A stretch of DNA of 64,000 nucleotides from Arenicellales bacterium (GCA_951813075.1 OX638343.1:248001-312000); one strand, 5' to 3'. Numbered from the stretch's first letter, positions 21,001 through 27,738 are shown. Notes: generated by a model from the sequence alone, not told the origin. Made by a program: numbers and translations.

Positions 21001-24000
21001 TGGCGGTGACCGGCGGTGAGATCGACCTTGACGCCGTGGCGACGACTGGTGCTATCGCCATCGAGGGCACGGACATTGATCTGAACGGGTCGAGCTACCA
21101 GAGCGATACCGGCGCCATCACGTTCACCGGTCCGGTGGTCCTTCAGGCCGATGCGACGGTCGCCACGGCTGGCGATATCAAGTTCACCTCGACGGTGGAC
21201 GGTGCTCAGGCGCTGACGGTGAACGCCGGCAGCGGTACGGTGGAATTGCAGGGTGCGGTGGGCGGCACCAAGCTGGTGAGTCTGACGGTGGACGGTGGTC
21301 AGATCGACCTGGACACTGTGGCGACGACCGGCGCTATCGCCATCGAGGGCACGGGCATTGCCCTGAACGGGTCGAGCTACCAGAGCGATACCGGCGCCAT
21401 CACCTTCACCGGTGCGGTGGACCTTCAGGCCGATGTGACGGTCGCCACGGCTGGCGATATCAAGTTCACCTCGACGGTGGACGGTGCTCAGGCGCTGACG
21501 GTGAACGTCGGCAGTGGTAAGGTGGAACTTGAGGGTGCGGTGGGTGCCAACACCAAGCTGTCGGGTCTGGCGGTGACCGGCGGTGAGATCGACCTTGACG
21601 CCGTGGCGACGACTGGTGCTATCGCCATCGAGGGCACGGACATTGATCTGAACGGGTCGAGCTACCAGAGCGATAACGGCGCCATCACGTTCACCGGTGC
21701 GGTGGACCTTCAGGCCGATGTGACGGTCGCCACGGCTGGCGATATCAAGTTCACCTCGACGGTGGACGGTGCTCAGGCGCTGACGGTGAACGCCGGCAGC
21801 GGTACGGTGGAATTGCAGGGTGCGGTGGGTGCCAACACCAAGCTGTCGGGTCTGGCGGTGACCGGCGGTGAGATCAAGCTGAGTGCGAATGTCTCGACCG
21901 ACAATGGTGCGATCACCTTCACCGGTGCGGTGGAGCTGGTCGGCGATGTGACGGTGGACAGCGATTCGGCGGGCGGCGCCATCACGTTCACCTCGACGGT
22001 GGTCTCGGCGGCGGGTGGCAACAGGACGCTGACGGTGAACGCCGGCAGTGGTAAGGTGGAACTTGAGGGTGCGGTGGGCGGCACCAGCGCTACCACCAAG
22101 CTGGTGAGTCTGACGGTGACCGGCGGTGAGATCGACCTGGACACTGTGGCGACGACCGGCAATATCAACATTAATGGCAGTACGGGCATTGCCCTGAATG
22201 GTGCGACCTACGCCAGCGATACCGGCGCCATCACGTTCACCGGTGCGGTGGACCTTCAGGCCGATGTGACGGTCGCCACGGCTGGCGATATCAAGTTCAC
22301 CTCGACGGTGGTCTCGGCGGCGGGTGGCAACAGGACGCTGACGGTGAACGCCGGCAGTGGTAAGGTGGAACTTGAGGGTGCGGTGGGCGGCACCAGCGCT
22401 ACCACCAAGCTGGTGAGTCTGACGGTGACCGGTGGTCAGATCGACCTGGACACTGTGGCGACGACCGGCAATATCAACATTAATGGCAGTACGGGCATTG
22501 CCCTGAATGGAGCGACCTACGCCAGCGATACCGGCGACATCATCCTCGCCGGTGCGGGGGGTGTGACGATCAGCGGTAGTGCTTCGCTTGTTTTGCGAGC
22601 GGGGGGAGACATAACGGTGAATACTTCGATTGAAAGGATCGGGAGTGCGGACAGTACCCTGGCCTTGCAGGCGGCGGGTAATCTCAACATCAATGCCGAC
22701 ATCACCGGCCGCAATGGCGCCCATAGTTTGATATTCGAGGCGGATTCGCCCGGATTGTCCAGCAACGATGGCAACGGAACGTTGAAGATTGCCAGCGGAG
22801 TCACGATCACATCGAACAACGGTGACATCACGCTGATTGGCGCCGTGTTTGAAATCGATGCGACGAGCAGCATCAATGCTGGAACGGGTGACATCCATGT
22901 CGCGCCGTCGCGAGCTGTTGCGATGACGATCAGCACGACGGCCAATCTGAGCCTTGCTGAAATCGGGAGGTTCACCACTTCAGGCACGATTTACATCGGG
23001 ACAGCGACAACGGGACCAACCGGTACAGGAGGTGCGGGCAGTTCGATCTCGGCAATCTCGATCACAGTAAGTGAAGATCTGACCATCAGCGGCAGTGCAT
23101 CGCTGGTTCTGGATTCCAGCGGTGCGACAACGCTGAGCGCAAAAGTCTCGACAGACGATGGCAATATCACATTTGCGGATGCAGTGACCCTGAGCGCAGA
23201 TGTCTCGACAGACGATGGCAATATCACATTTGCGGACGCAGTGACCCTGGGAGCGGATGTGACGGTGGCGAGCGATACGGACGGCGATGGCACGGGCGGC
23301 GACATCACGTTCACCTCGACGGTGGACGGCGGCCAGACGCTGACGCTGAATACAGCAACAGGCAACATATATTTCGGTGGTGACGTCGGGTCTGCTGACA
23401 AGCTATCAGCAATTGCGGTTGGCAATGCTCACGACGTCACAGTAGCGACCACGATGTGGGTCGGTTCATTCACTCAAACTGCGGGAACTGGAACTACCAA
23501 CCTCGGATTAAACACCGTTAACGCTGACACCTCTGTCGACATTACCACAATGAATATTAGAGGAAAAATAGTGGTTGGCCAAGATGCCAGATTGACCGCT
23601 CAAGAAGATATCATATCGATCTTAGAGGTTGGCTCTTTGACGATCGAGGCAAGTAATGCATATCTATTTGGTACCGTCGATGGTGTAGGTGGACGCGCCG
23701 CCAGCGATCTTGTCGTAATAAATAACAGGGGGCCGGGTACGTATACAATGAATGGATTCATTATTCTGGGCACTGGATTAGGGACACGAACCTACGTGGA
23801 ATTGTCTTCCCTGCCGCTCGCGCCGGTAACACCCACCGTTGGAGTCTTTACTTCGTTGATTCCGATGTTGCGGGCTTCCGTGAATGATTCGATCAGTGGC
23901 CCATACATCGTAACCGATTTTGAAAAGCCGTTCCCATTGTTGACCCCGGAACATGGCGCGGAGGATTACTATGAAGACATTCCTTTGTTGTTAAAGACTC

Positions 24001-24029
24001 ACGATGATGAGATGGTTGAGATGGAGTGA
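12096..24029 (+). CDS. Giant filamentous-haemagglutinin-like repeat adhesin (TpsA exoprotein)
   Basis: About 3,977 residues from the ATG at 12096, which has an AAAGAGG ribosome-binding site; the frame is open from 11958 but the earlier part is not signal-like. A long signal peptide ends near HVHAGPKDG. The two-partner-secretion domain follows: NVVAGDANIVQ, RVNGDTPSYILGQL, and the hallmark NPNGVLFG near residue 131. Next comes a haemagglutinin-type beta-helix region to about 13.6 kb, four copies of a ~167-residue module, and an array of about 20 modules of 86-102 residues (TKLxSLxVxGGEI, GAITFTG, TVATAGDIKFTSTV, ALTVNAGSG). A unique C-terminus ends acidic, without a visible anchor or autotransporter barrel. 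I noticed no cysteine in the mature part. Expected function is a secreted surface fibre for adhesion. Its GC-richness, internal duplications and flanking transposase debris suggest acquisition. No TpsB is encoded in the window. Confidence 0.92.
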   Translation: MITFRSFIQRKYRPVVSVLGSLLRFRNVVLPLLFGAIMVCTDIPHVHAGPKDGNVVAGDANIVQLNPKLLEIIQASDKVIIDWRSFSIDWDELVRFLQPDSDSIALNRVNGDTPSYILGQLTADGRVMLINPNGVLFGDSAVVDIGSLVATTIDIRNEDFMAGDYNFDVDRASGGTVVNRGRITAAEGGIVALVAPGVENSGVIVARLGRVALASGNSFALDFYGDRLIQIGVDDSVAERLLAPDGTELKALVDNSGEIYADGGTVMLMAASVAKDVVDYAINMEGIIEARTATERNGQIVLEGAGEGIVRVTGTLDASGRESGDTGGEVKILGSKVGLVGQAEVDVSGDAGGGEVLIGGNFQGRGPERNADFTTIGSEVAIQADALTTGDGGRVIVWSDRVTRFYGNISARGGSVSGDGGFAEISGKQHLQFAPNSIDLTAPNGLIGELLLDPRDIFISDADGTNDSEVSVTDTSINFNEGGATTDYNITPAAFEAIDADITLQAQRNITVNSPIDRTGSGDSTLTLQAGGDLIINADITGSSGAHSFIFEADSPRSSTNNDGIGELKIASGVTITSNNGDITLIGAAFDIDTSSSIDAGTGDIHVAPSRAVAMMISTAASDLSNTNLSSAEIGTFTTSGTIYIGTATTGPDGSGGAGSSISASGITVSEVLTISGSASLVLDSGGTITLSADVSTDDGAITFTGAVILAGNVTVNSGATDGTITFTSTVDSASGGNRTLTVDAGSGTVALQGAVGGTTATTALASLTVIGGTIALSANVSTDDGAITFTGAVILVGNVTVNSGVTGGAITFTSTVDNGHALTVNAGSGTVELHGAVGGMAKLASLTVNGGQVDVDTVATTGNININGSTGIALNGVTYASDNGDITLGGAGGVMINGSLDSTVSLQAGGDLTINTDITGSNGAHSLIFEADSPGLSSNDGDGTLKIASGVTITSNNGDITLIGAGFEIDATSMTSIDAGTGEIHVAPSRAVAMTISAAADANLSDAEIGTFTTSGTIYIGTATIGPGGAGSSISASGITVGEDLTISGSASLVLDSGGATTLSADVSTDDGDITFADAVTLGANVTVKSDVASGATGGAITFESTVEGGQALTVNAGSGAVEFRGAVGGTTATTALVSLAVTGGEIALDAVATTGAIAIEGTDIDLNGASYRSDTGTITFTGPVDLQADVTVATAGAITFTSTVEGTQALTVNAGSGAVEFRGAVGGTTATTALVSLAVTGGQVNVDTVATTGNININGSMGIVLNGLTYASDEGDITFGGAGGVMISGSSNSTVSLQAGGNLTINTNITGRNGAHSLIFEADSPGLSSNDGTGTLKIASGVTITSNNGDITLIGAVFEIDATSSIDAGTGDIHVAPSRAVAMTISAAADNLSLAEIGTFTTSGRIYIGTATTGPDGSGGAGSSISATFITVGQALTIRGDASLVLDSSGATTLNADVLTYDGDITFEDAVTLAVNVMVDSDADEDDDEGNITFTSTVVSAAGGNRTLTVDADGGAVEFQGAVGATTKLVSLTVTGGEIDLDTVATTGAIAIEGTDIDLNGASYRSDAGAITFTGPVELHADVTVATAGDITFTSTVVSAAGGNRTLTVNAGSDAVEFRGAVGGTSATTKLVSLAVTGGEIDLDAVATIGAIAIEGTDIDLNGSSYQSDTGAITFTGAVDLQADVTVATAGDIKFTSTVDGAQALTVNAGSGTVELQGAVGANTKLSGLAVTGGEIKLSANVSTDNGAITFTGAVELVGDVTVDSDSAGGAITFTSTVVSAAGGNRTLTVNAGSGKVELEGAVGGTSATTKLVSLTVTGGEIDLDTVATTGNININGSTGIALNGATYASDTGAITFTGAVDLQADATVATAGDIKFTSTVVSAAGGNRTLTVNAGSGKVELEGAVGGTSATTKLVSLTVTGGEIALDAVATTGAIAIEGTGIALNGSSYQSDNGAITFTGPVDLQADVTVATAGNIKFTSTVDGAQALTVNAGSGTVELQGAVGANTKLSGLAVTGGEIALDAVATTGAIAIEGTDIDLNGSSYQSDTGAITFTGPVVLQADAMVATAGDIKFTSTVDGAQALTVNAGSGTVELQGAVGGTKLVSLTVDGGQIDLDTVATTGAIAIEGTGIALNGSSYQSDTGAITFTGAVDLQADVTVATAGNIKFTSTVDGAQALTVNAGSGKVELEGAVGANTKLSGLAVTGGEIDLDAVATTGAIAIEGTDIDLNGSSYQSDNGAITFTGAVDLQADVTVATAGDIKFTSTVVSAAGGNRTLTVNAGSGKVELEGAVGGTSATTKLVSLTVDGGQIDLDTVATTGAIAIEGTGIALNGSSYQSDTGAITFTGAVDLQADVTVATAGNIKFTSTVDGAQALTVNAGSGKVELEGAVGANTKLSGLAVTGGEIDLDAVATTGAIAIEGTDIDLNGSSYQSDTGAITFTGPVVLQADATVATAGDIKFTSTVDGAQALTVNAGSGTVELQGAVGGTKLVSLTVDGGQIDLDTVATTGAIAIEGTGIALNGSSYQSDTGAITFTGAVDLQADVTVATAGDIKFTSTVDGAQALTVNVGSGKVELEGAVGANTKLSGLAVTGGEIDLDAVATTGAIAIEGTDIDLNGSSYQSDNGAITFTGAVDLQADVTVATAGDIKFTSTVDGAQALTVNAGSGTVELQGAVGANTKLSGLAVTGGEIKLSANVSTDNGAITFTGAVELVGDVTVDSDSAGGAITFTSTVVSAAGGNRTLTVNAGSGKVELEGAVGGTSATTKLVSLTVTGGEIDLDTVATTGNININGSTGIALNGATYASDTGAITFTGAVDLQADVTVATAGDIKFTSTVVSAAGGNRTLTVNAGSGKVELEGAVGGTSATTKLVSLTVDGGQIDLDTVATIGAIAIEGTGIALNGSSYQSDNDAITFTGPVDLQADVTVATAGNIKFTSTVDGAQALTVNAGSGKVELEGAVGANTKLSGLAVTGGEIDLDAVATTGAIAIEGTDIDLNGSSYQSDTGAITFTGPVVLQADATVATAGDIKFTSTVDGAQALTVNAGSGTVELQGAVGGTKLVSLTVDGGQIDLDTVATTGAIAIEGTGIALNGSSYQSDTGAITFTGAVDLQADVTVATAGDIKFTSTVDGAQALTVNVGSGKVELEGAVGANTKLSGLAVTGGEIDLDAVATTGAIAIEGTDIDLNGSSYQSDNGAITFTGAVDLQADVTVATAGDIKFTSTVDGAQALTVNAGSGTVELQGAVGANTKLSGLAVTGGEIKLSANVSTDNGAITFTGAVELVGDVTVDSDSAGGAITFTSTVVSAAGGNRTLTVNAGSGKVELEGAVGGTSATTKLVSLTVTGGEIDLDTVATTGNININGSTGIALNGATYASDTGAITFTGAVDLQADVTVATAGDIKFTSTVVSAAGGNRTLTVNAGSGKVELEGAVGGTSATTKLVSLTVTGGQIDLDTVATTGNININGSTGIALNGATYASDTGDIILAGAGGVTISGSASLVLRAGGDITVNTSIERIGSADSTLALQAAGNLNINADITGRNGAHSLIFEADSPGLSSNDGNGTLKIASGVTITSNNGDITLIGAVFEIDATSSINAGTGDIHVAPSRAVAMTISTTANLSLAEIGRFTTSGTIYIGTATTGPTGTGGAGSSISAISITVSEDLTISGSASLVLDSSGATTLSAKVSTDDGNITFADAVTLSADVSTDDGNITFADAVTLGADVTVASDTDGDGTGGDITFTSTVDGGQTLTLNTATGNIYFGGDVGSADKLSAIAVGNAHDVTVATTMWVGSFTQTAGTGTTNLGLNTVNADTSVDITTMNIRGKIVVGQDARLTAQEDIISILEVGSLTIEASNAYLFGTVDGVGGRAASDLVVINNRGPGTYTMNGFIILGTGLGTRTYVELSSLPLAPVTPTVGVFTSLIPMLRASVNDSISGPYIVTDFEKPFPLLTPEHGAEDYYEDIPLLLKTHDDEMVEME
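13677..14195 (+). repeat. Adhesin long module, copy 1
   Basis: This ~173-codon module begins LQAGGDL, contains AHSFIFEADSP, TITSNNGDITLIGA, HVAPSRAVAM, EIGTFTTSGTIYIGTAT and SASLVLDSGG, and ends VSTDDG. Four copies occur in the gene. This one differs most (FIFEADSPRSS, two extra residues) and may be the oldest. Confidence 0.85.
14814..15314 (+). repeat. Adhesin long module, copy 2
   Basis: This is a 167-codon copy of the long module (AHSLIFEADSPGLSSNDG, TITSNNGDITLIGA, HVAPSRAVAMTIS, SASLVLDSGGATTL), starting at the same LQAGGDL boundary. Confidence 0.85.
15990..16490 (+). repeat. Adhesin long module, copy 3
   Basis: This is a 167-codon copy of the long module, with LQAGGNL at its start and LNADVLTYDG in place of LSADVSTDDG at its end. 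It immediately precedes the dense short-module array. Confidence 0.85.
19147..20723 (+). repeat. 1,577-bp segmental duplication within the adhesin, copy A
   Basis: This block and 20851-22427 lie exactly 1,704 bases apart and encode the same protein sequence throughout. They share a private Ala-to-Val change (TVNVGSG) found nowhere else in the array, so one was copied from the other recently. Bases compared by eye over several hundred positions were identical; I did not verify every base. Confidence 0.85.
20851..22427 (+). repeat. 1,577-bp segmental duplication within the adhesin, copy B
   Basis: This is the partner of 19147-20723. Outside the block the copies diverge at once: on the left VATIG and DNDAITFTGP versus VATTG and DTGAITFTGA; on the right LTVTGGQ versus LTVDGGQ. 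This marks the duplication ends. Confidence 0.85.
22665..23162 (+). repeat. Adhesin long module, copy 4
   Basis: This is a 166-codon copy of the long module (AHSLIFEADSPGLSSNDG, TITSNNGDITLIGA, HVAPSRAVAMTIS), placed after the short-module array. The array therefore sits between copies 3 and 4. Confidence 0.85.
23133..23246 (+). repeat. 57-bp tandem duplication near the adhesin C-terminus
   Basis: Two successive 57-base units encode LSAKVSTDDGNITFADAVT and LSADVSTDDGNITFADAVT. They differ at the Lys/Asp codon and at a silent base in GAT/GAC. Confidence 0.85.
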
Positions 24030-24036
24030 AATACCA

Positions 24037-24771
24037 ATGCGAGAATTTGTCAAGATGATTGCTGATGCGAATCTGGGTTCCAGTTACAAGAAGAAGCCAT
24101 CTGTGCGTGCCAATGTTACCTTTGTTGTTCTGATTGGAGCGCTATTTTTCAGCGTTTGCACATATGGTCTGGCGCAGGAAAGCAGTATTGAAATTGAGGA
24201 GGTAGCAGGTAGTCCGCAAATTACAGGGTTTCGATCGGCTCAATTTGGCATGTCGGAATCGGAAACTCTTGAAGCCATAAGGCGTGATTTTCAACTTCAG
24301 CAATCACGGATCGCAAACCAGACGAATGACGAAGATCGGACTTCGAGCCTGGTGGCGACAGTCGATGAGATATTTGCTGGCAGCGAGCCGGCTCAAGTTG
24401 CATATATTCACGGATACAAGCAGAACAAACTGATTCAGGTCAATGTTGTGTGGGGATCACCGGTAACTGAAGAGGTTGACCCGCAGACACTGGTAACGAC
24501 CGCCAATGTTCTTCGAAAGTACTTCGTTAGTCTGGGTTTCGATCCTGACAGAACAGTGGTCAATACTCGCATTGACGACAGGGTCTTTATCGTATTTCGT
24601 GGTGTCGATGAACAGGGGCGAATGGCGTTGCTGCAGTTGATCAGTAATCAAGTGCCTGCTGCGGAGGGAGAGGAATCTGAGCCGCAGTTCCGGATTGATT
24701 CATTATTGCTTTCCTACATCGAAGACATCAAGGATCCAGATATCTTCAGGATCGAGAAAGGAGATTTCTAG
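24037..24771 (+). CDS. Exported protein of unknown function, adhesin-linked
   Basis: From the ATG at 24037, 7 bases after the adhesin stop, the product is 244 residues; the frame also opens at 24004 inside the adhesin gene. A GGAGTG ribosome-binding site supports 24037. After a basic N-terminus there is one hydrophobic segment (TFVVLIGALFFSVCTYGLAQ), which reads as a signal peptide with cleavage near GLA. The mature part begins acidic, has GFRSAQFGMSESETLEAI, a motif seen in small periplasmic proteins that sense or bind, and ends with RIDSLLLSYIEDI. Family not recognised. The spacing implies co-transcription with the adhesin, so an accessory role in secretion, stabilisation or anchoring is a reasonable guess. 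It is not a TpsB: no POTRA or 16-strand barrel is possible at this length. Confidence 0.75.
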   Translation: MREFVKMIADANLGSSYKKKPSVRANVTFVVLIGALFFSVCTYGLAQESSIEIEEVAGSPQITGFRSAQFGMSESETLEAIRRDFQLQQSRIANQTNDEDRTSSLVATVDEIFAGSEPAQVAYIHGYKQNKLIQVNVVWGSPVTEEVDPQTLVTTANVLRKYFVSLGFDPDRTVVNTRIDDRVFIVFRGVDEQGRMALLQLISNQVPAAEGEESEPQFRIDSLLLSYIEDIKDPDIFRIEKGDF

Positions 24772-25138
24772 CCACTTCGCGACGCTATTATCTCTACGAG
24801 CAAGCGAAGTTCGATACGATATGATGTCTGAAATATTGCTAGGCGATTGAGCCAATCATTGCGGCTACCCATCTGAATACGATGGCTGGCTGGAACGCAG
24901 CCAGCCCAAGGACGCGTGTAGCGACAGAATGAAATTTCTGCTGAGCTGTACCGGACACAATGAAACCGGTAACCGCAGTTGGCGCTTTCACAACCGCGAA
25001 GCGAACCGACGCAGCGCTCAGGATGTGAGCGCGTCAGATGTCTATTAAACTGATCTTCACCCCAAAATTCCAATAGTGGAAGACGATTTTGCTATGATTT
25101 TCATAGTGTTATTCGGCATCATACCGGATTTCCCACTG
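24772..25138. other. Intergenic stretch right of the adhesin operon
   Basis: About 370 bases have no recognisable gene, RNA or repeat. Short open frames here have no family features. Confidence 0.5.
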
Positions 25139-25498
25139 TCACCGTACTGTAAACACTTCATGGGGTTGCGAGTGATCAATCAGATCGAAGGCTCGCTCCT
25201 GAATCGGGGTGAGCTGCGAAATCATCATGAACGGTGAGCCGGGCTGACTCGGCAACGACACCCGATTCAGCGTGAAGGTGGCAAGATGTGCCATCAGGCT
25301 CGACATGCTGTGTACGCGGTGCCCATCGGCAGTGCGCTTGGTGTCGGTCTTTCGTTTTGCCTAATCGGAAATCTCGGCCTTGGCGATGGGTGATTTTCGT
25401 TTCGCGGCGGCCTGCGGGTTGTCATCCTCAAACGGCAGCGGGGCGAGTCTCTGTCGCATGTGCCATTCCAGGTAGCAGGCGAGCATGCACAGAAATAC
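25139..25498 (-). pseudogene. Transposase C-terminal remnant, IS1634/IS4-type, with in-frame stop
   Basis: Read on the minus strand from 25498, the frame gives MLACYLEWHMRQRLAPLPF, then KSPIAKAEISD, a TAG stop, then TDTKRTADGHRVHSMSSLM and QLTPIQERAFDLI, ending at a TGA. This order (YxEWHMRxxLAPLxF, ...RTADGxxVHS, ...LTPxQExA) is the C-terminal end of IS1634-like DDE transposases. The internal stop and missing N-terminal two thirds make it a dead fragment. It abuts the IS110 fragment on the opposite strand. Confidence 0.7.
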
Positions 25499-25543
25499 AT
25501 GTCCACGAACCCGGTGCATAATCTACAGTTATGGGGACGCGGC

Positions 25544-25849
25544 CTGATTGATGTCGGATGCAGGCGCGATTTTGCCGCCTGGTTGGAGCTGGTGCCCCGG
25601 CAATACAGCAGCGGTGGACATGAAAAGTCCAGCGGTATCTCCAAATGCGGCGACCGTTACTTGCGCACCATGCTGACCCACGGCGCCCGGTCGGTGTATT
25701 TTGCGGCCGAACGTGATCCGGACAATATGGGCCCGCTGTACTGCAAGGCGAGCCGAAACGCTGGGCGCAGAGGTCGAAACAATGAGATGGCGGCAGTGGC
25801 CAACCAGATGAACCCGCATCAGCTGGGTGATATTGACCAAGGGGGTTGA
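25544..25849 (+). pseudogene. IS110-family transposase C-terminal remnant
   Basis: The frame reads RRDFAAWLELVPRQYSSGG, then GISKCGDRYLRTMLTHGARSV. This is the transposase_20 domain of IS110 elements (GRDFAAWLGLVPRQxSTGGK...RISKRGDxYLRxLLxHGAR). The N-terminal DEDD domain is missing, and beyond about 25,740 the frame degenerates (ASRNAGRRGRNNEMAAVANQ resembles the usual tail only loosely). A fragment, not a mobile element. Confidence 0.75.
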
Positions 25850-26362
25850 ATACGATCCGCTGAGAATCTGGCAGGGCAGATCAGCACAATGAACAACATG
25901 GCTGCGCTCATCGCGGTGATTGGTGCAGTGGATAGTGGAACCGTTTCAAGTCGGGGGGAATTGCATTGGTGAGATTGTGAACTGATGACGGAAAGGGCGA
26001 TGCCTGCACAGGAAAAACCTGGGTAACTCTGCGGCAGCATGCAAGCCGCTAGTGAGACAAAGGATTCTGTGTGCGAATATCATCATGGCTCGGGGATGGG
26101 TTAAAGTGTCTCCCAATGGACGAAGCCGGATATAAGACAGCGACCCAGTTTGATCATCGCTTTGCAATGTTAGACCTGCAATTCGGGAGGTTTCCATATA
26201 AGATTGTGACATCGCGATCACGATGACGCCATCAACCAAGAAACAAGTTACGTTTTTTCTAGAAAGAATCGCTGTGGCCAGGAGATGCTTGACTGAATTA
26301 TGTTGTTCACAGATAATTGATTTTATTCAGTGTAGCAAGCGTAATTCCGGGGGTGAGAAACG
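25850..26362. other. Gene-poor stretch between transposase debris and the amine oxidase
   Basis: No supported gene. Its left part probably belongs to insertion-sequence debris and its right part to the upstream region of the amine oxidase gene. Confidence 0.45.
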
Positions 26363-27730
26363 ATGCAGACTGACTCGTTGAGCCGTGCACAACAATATTC
26401 GGCGGTAACTCGAAGACAGTTTCTTAAAGCTGGGCTGGTGGTACTACTCCCGCAGTCTGCGATTGCGAGTGTTGACAGCAATCCAGATGTAGTCATAGTA
26501 GGAGCAGGTGCCGCTGGAATCGCCGCCGCTCATTCACTGATCAAAGACAACAGGAAAGTTGCAATTCTTGAGGGGAGAGGTCGCGTCGGCGGACGCGCGC
26601 ACACAGAGACGACAACTTTCAATGCTCCGTTTGATGTCGGCGCACACTGGCTGCATCAAGGCAGGCGCAATCCATATAACTCAATCGCCCAAAATTTTGG
26701 CTTTGATGTTGAGCCCGTGGTAGAAAATCTCCGTGACAATTACCGTCTGTTCGCGACCGACGGAGAGGCAGGGGAGAATGAGCTTAAGAAGATATTTAAG
26801 ATTTACGACGAACTTTCAAAAGCAATAGGTCGCAGCTCAAATGCGGGTAAAGATATTCCCGTGAGTGTAGCAACTGAACAAATCGTTGGACGATGGAGCG
26901 ATACCGCGAAATTTGTCCTGGGGCCCTGGGACATGGGGAAAGATCTCAAAGACATCTCTACTGTAGATTGGTGGAAATCGACTGAAGTTGCAGTGGATTA
27001 TGTGTGCAGGCAAGGATATGGGGCGGTAGTTGCGCGCTATGCTGATGATTTGAACATTTCTTTGAATACGACCGTCAAGGGAATTGATTGGAGCGGCAAA
27101 GACATTCTCGTGGATACCACAAACGGCACATTGAGAACGAAAGCAGTGATAGTGACTGTTTCCACTGGGGTGTTAGCATCAGATGCAATAAAATTCACGC
27201 CTCAGCTGCCATTGGACAAACAGGAATCATTTCACAAAATCTCGATGGGAATGTACGACCACATCGCGCTGCAGTTCTCGGAAGATATATTTGGTATGGG
27301 AAGAGACGGGTATCTGATGTTCGAAATCGGAAACGATGGCAAGGGGTTTGCCACTTTAACGAACGCATCGGATACGGGCATCGCGTACTGCGATGTCGGT
27401 GGTGATTGGGCGCGCGAGCTGTCAAGTCGCCCGGTTGATGAGAAAATCGACTATGCCCTGGGTGAAATGGAACGAATGCTAGGCAGTTCGGTCAGACGAA
27501 CTTTTGTTACGGGTACGGCAACCGATTGGCGAAATGACAAATGGTCTTTGGGGTCGTACGCGTCAGCTGATCCGGGTGCCTACAAGTTGCGGTGGACTCT
27601 TCGCCAACCTGTTGCTGATCGAATATTCTTTGCTGGCGAGGCATGTCATAGGACACATTGGGCAACGGTTGATGGCGCACATAGGTCTGGACAGGGAACG
27701 GCAAAATTCGTTTCCCGAAAGCTTGGCTGA
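26363..27730 (+). CDS. Tat-exported flavin-containing amine oxidase family protein
   Basis: This 455-residue FAD protein begins with a twin-arginine motif (TRRQFLKAG, Arg17-Arg18) and a hydrophobic stretch, so it is probably exported folded to the periplasm. The dinucleotide-binding motif VIVGAGAAGIAAA lies near residues 44-56, followed by GRGRVGGRA. The C-terminal FAD-binding block reads FFAGEACHRTHWATVDGAHRSG, typical of monoamine/polyamine oxidases. Oxidative deamination of an amine to aldehyde, ammonia and hydrogen peroxide is the expected reaction; the substrate is unknown. It converges with the acetolactate-synthase-like gene with 8 bases between stops. Confidence 0.87.
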   Translation: MQTDSLSRAQQYSAVTRRQFLKAGLVVLLPQSAIASVDSNPDVVIVGAGAAGIAAAHSLIKDNRKVAILEGRGRVGGRAHTETTTFNAPFDVGAHWLHQGRRNPYNSIAQNFGFDVEPVVENLRDNYRLFATDGEAGENELKKIFKIYDELSKAIGRSSNAGKDIPVSVATEQIVGRWSDTAKFVLGPWDMGKDLKDISTVDWWKSTEVAVDYVCRQGYGAVVARYADDLNISLNTTVKGIDWSGKDILVDTTNGTLRTKAVIVTVSTGVLASDAIKFTPQLPLDKQESFHKISMGMYDHIALQFSEDIFGMGRDGYLMFEIGNDGKGFATLTNASDTGIAYCDVGGDWARELSSRPVDEKIDYALGEMERMLGSSVRRTFVTGTATDWRNDKWSLGSYASADPGAYKLRWTLRQPVADRIFFAGEACHRTHWATVDGAHRSGQGTAKFVSRKLG

Positions 27731-27738
27731 CTAGTCCC

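Larger units (their letters stand above)
16678..22427 (+). repeat. Array of ~20 short beta-helix modules (86-102 codons each)
   Basis: Tandem units begin TKLVSL or TKLSGL. Measured unit lengths are 282, 285, 306 and 258 bases, depending on the variant: VDGAQ or VVSAAGGNR insert, GGTSAT or AN linker, and the short LSANVSTDNG type. Every length is a multiple of three. Variants alternate in a patterned order, so the array shows higher-order repeats as well as the basic unit. Confidence 0.9.

Noticed and set aside
13827..22427. Direct repeats considered as a CRISPR array
   Set aside because: The repeats are long (258-306 bases), in frame within one gene, encode beta-helix modules and have no spacers.
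16686..22898. Antisense open reading frame of 2,070 codons inside the adhesin gene
   Set aside because: It is a by-product of repetition: each repeat unit is a multiple of three and happens to lack stops in this antisense frame. Its sequence is an arginine/histidine-rich reverse image of the repeats with no family match or ribosome-binding site. The same holds for the 408- and 420-codon antisense frames at 13827-15053 and 15141-16403.
25139..25849. A complete insertion sequence
   Set aside because: Two transposase fragments of different families face each other, both truncated, one with an internal stop, and no terminal inverted repeats were found.
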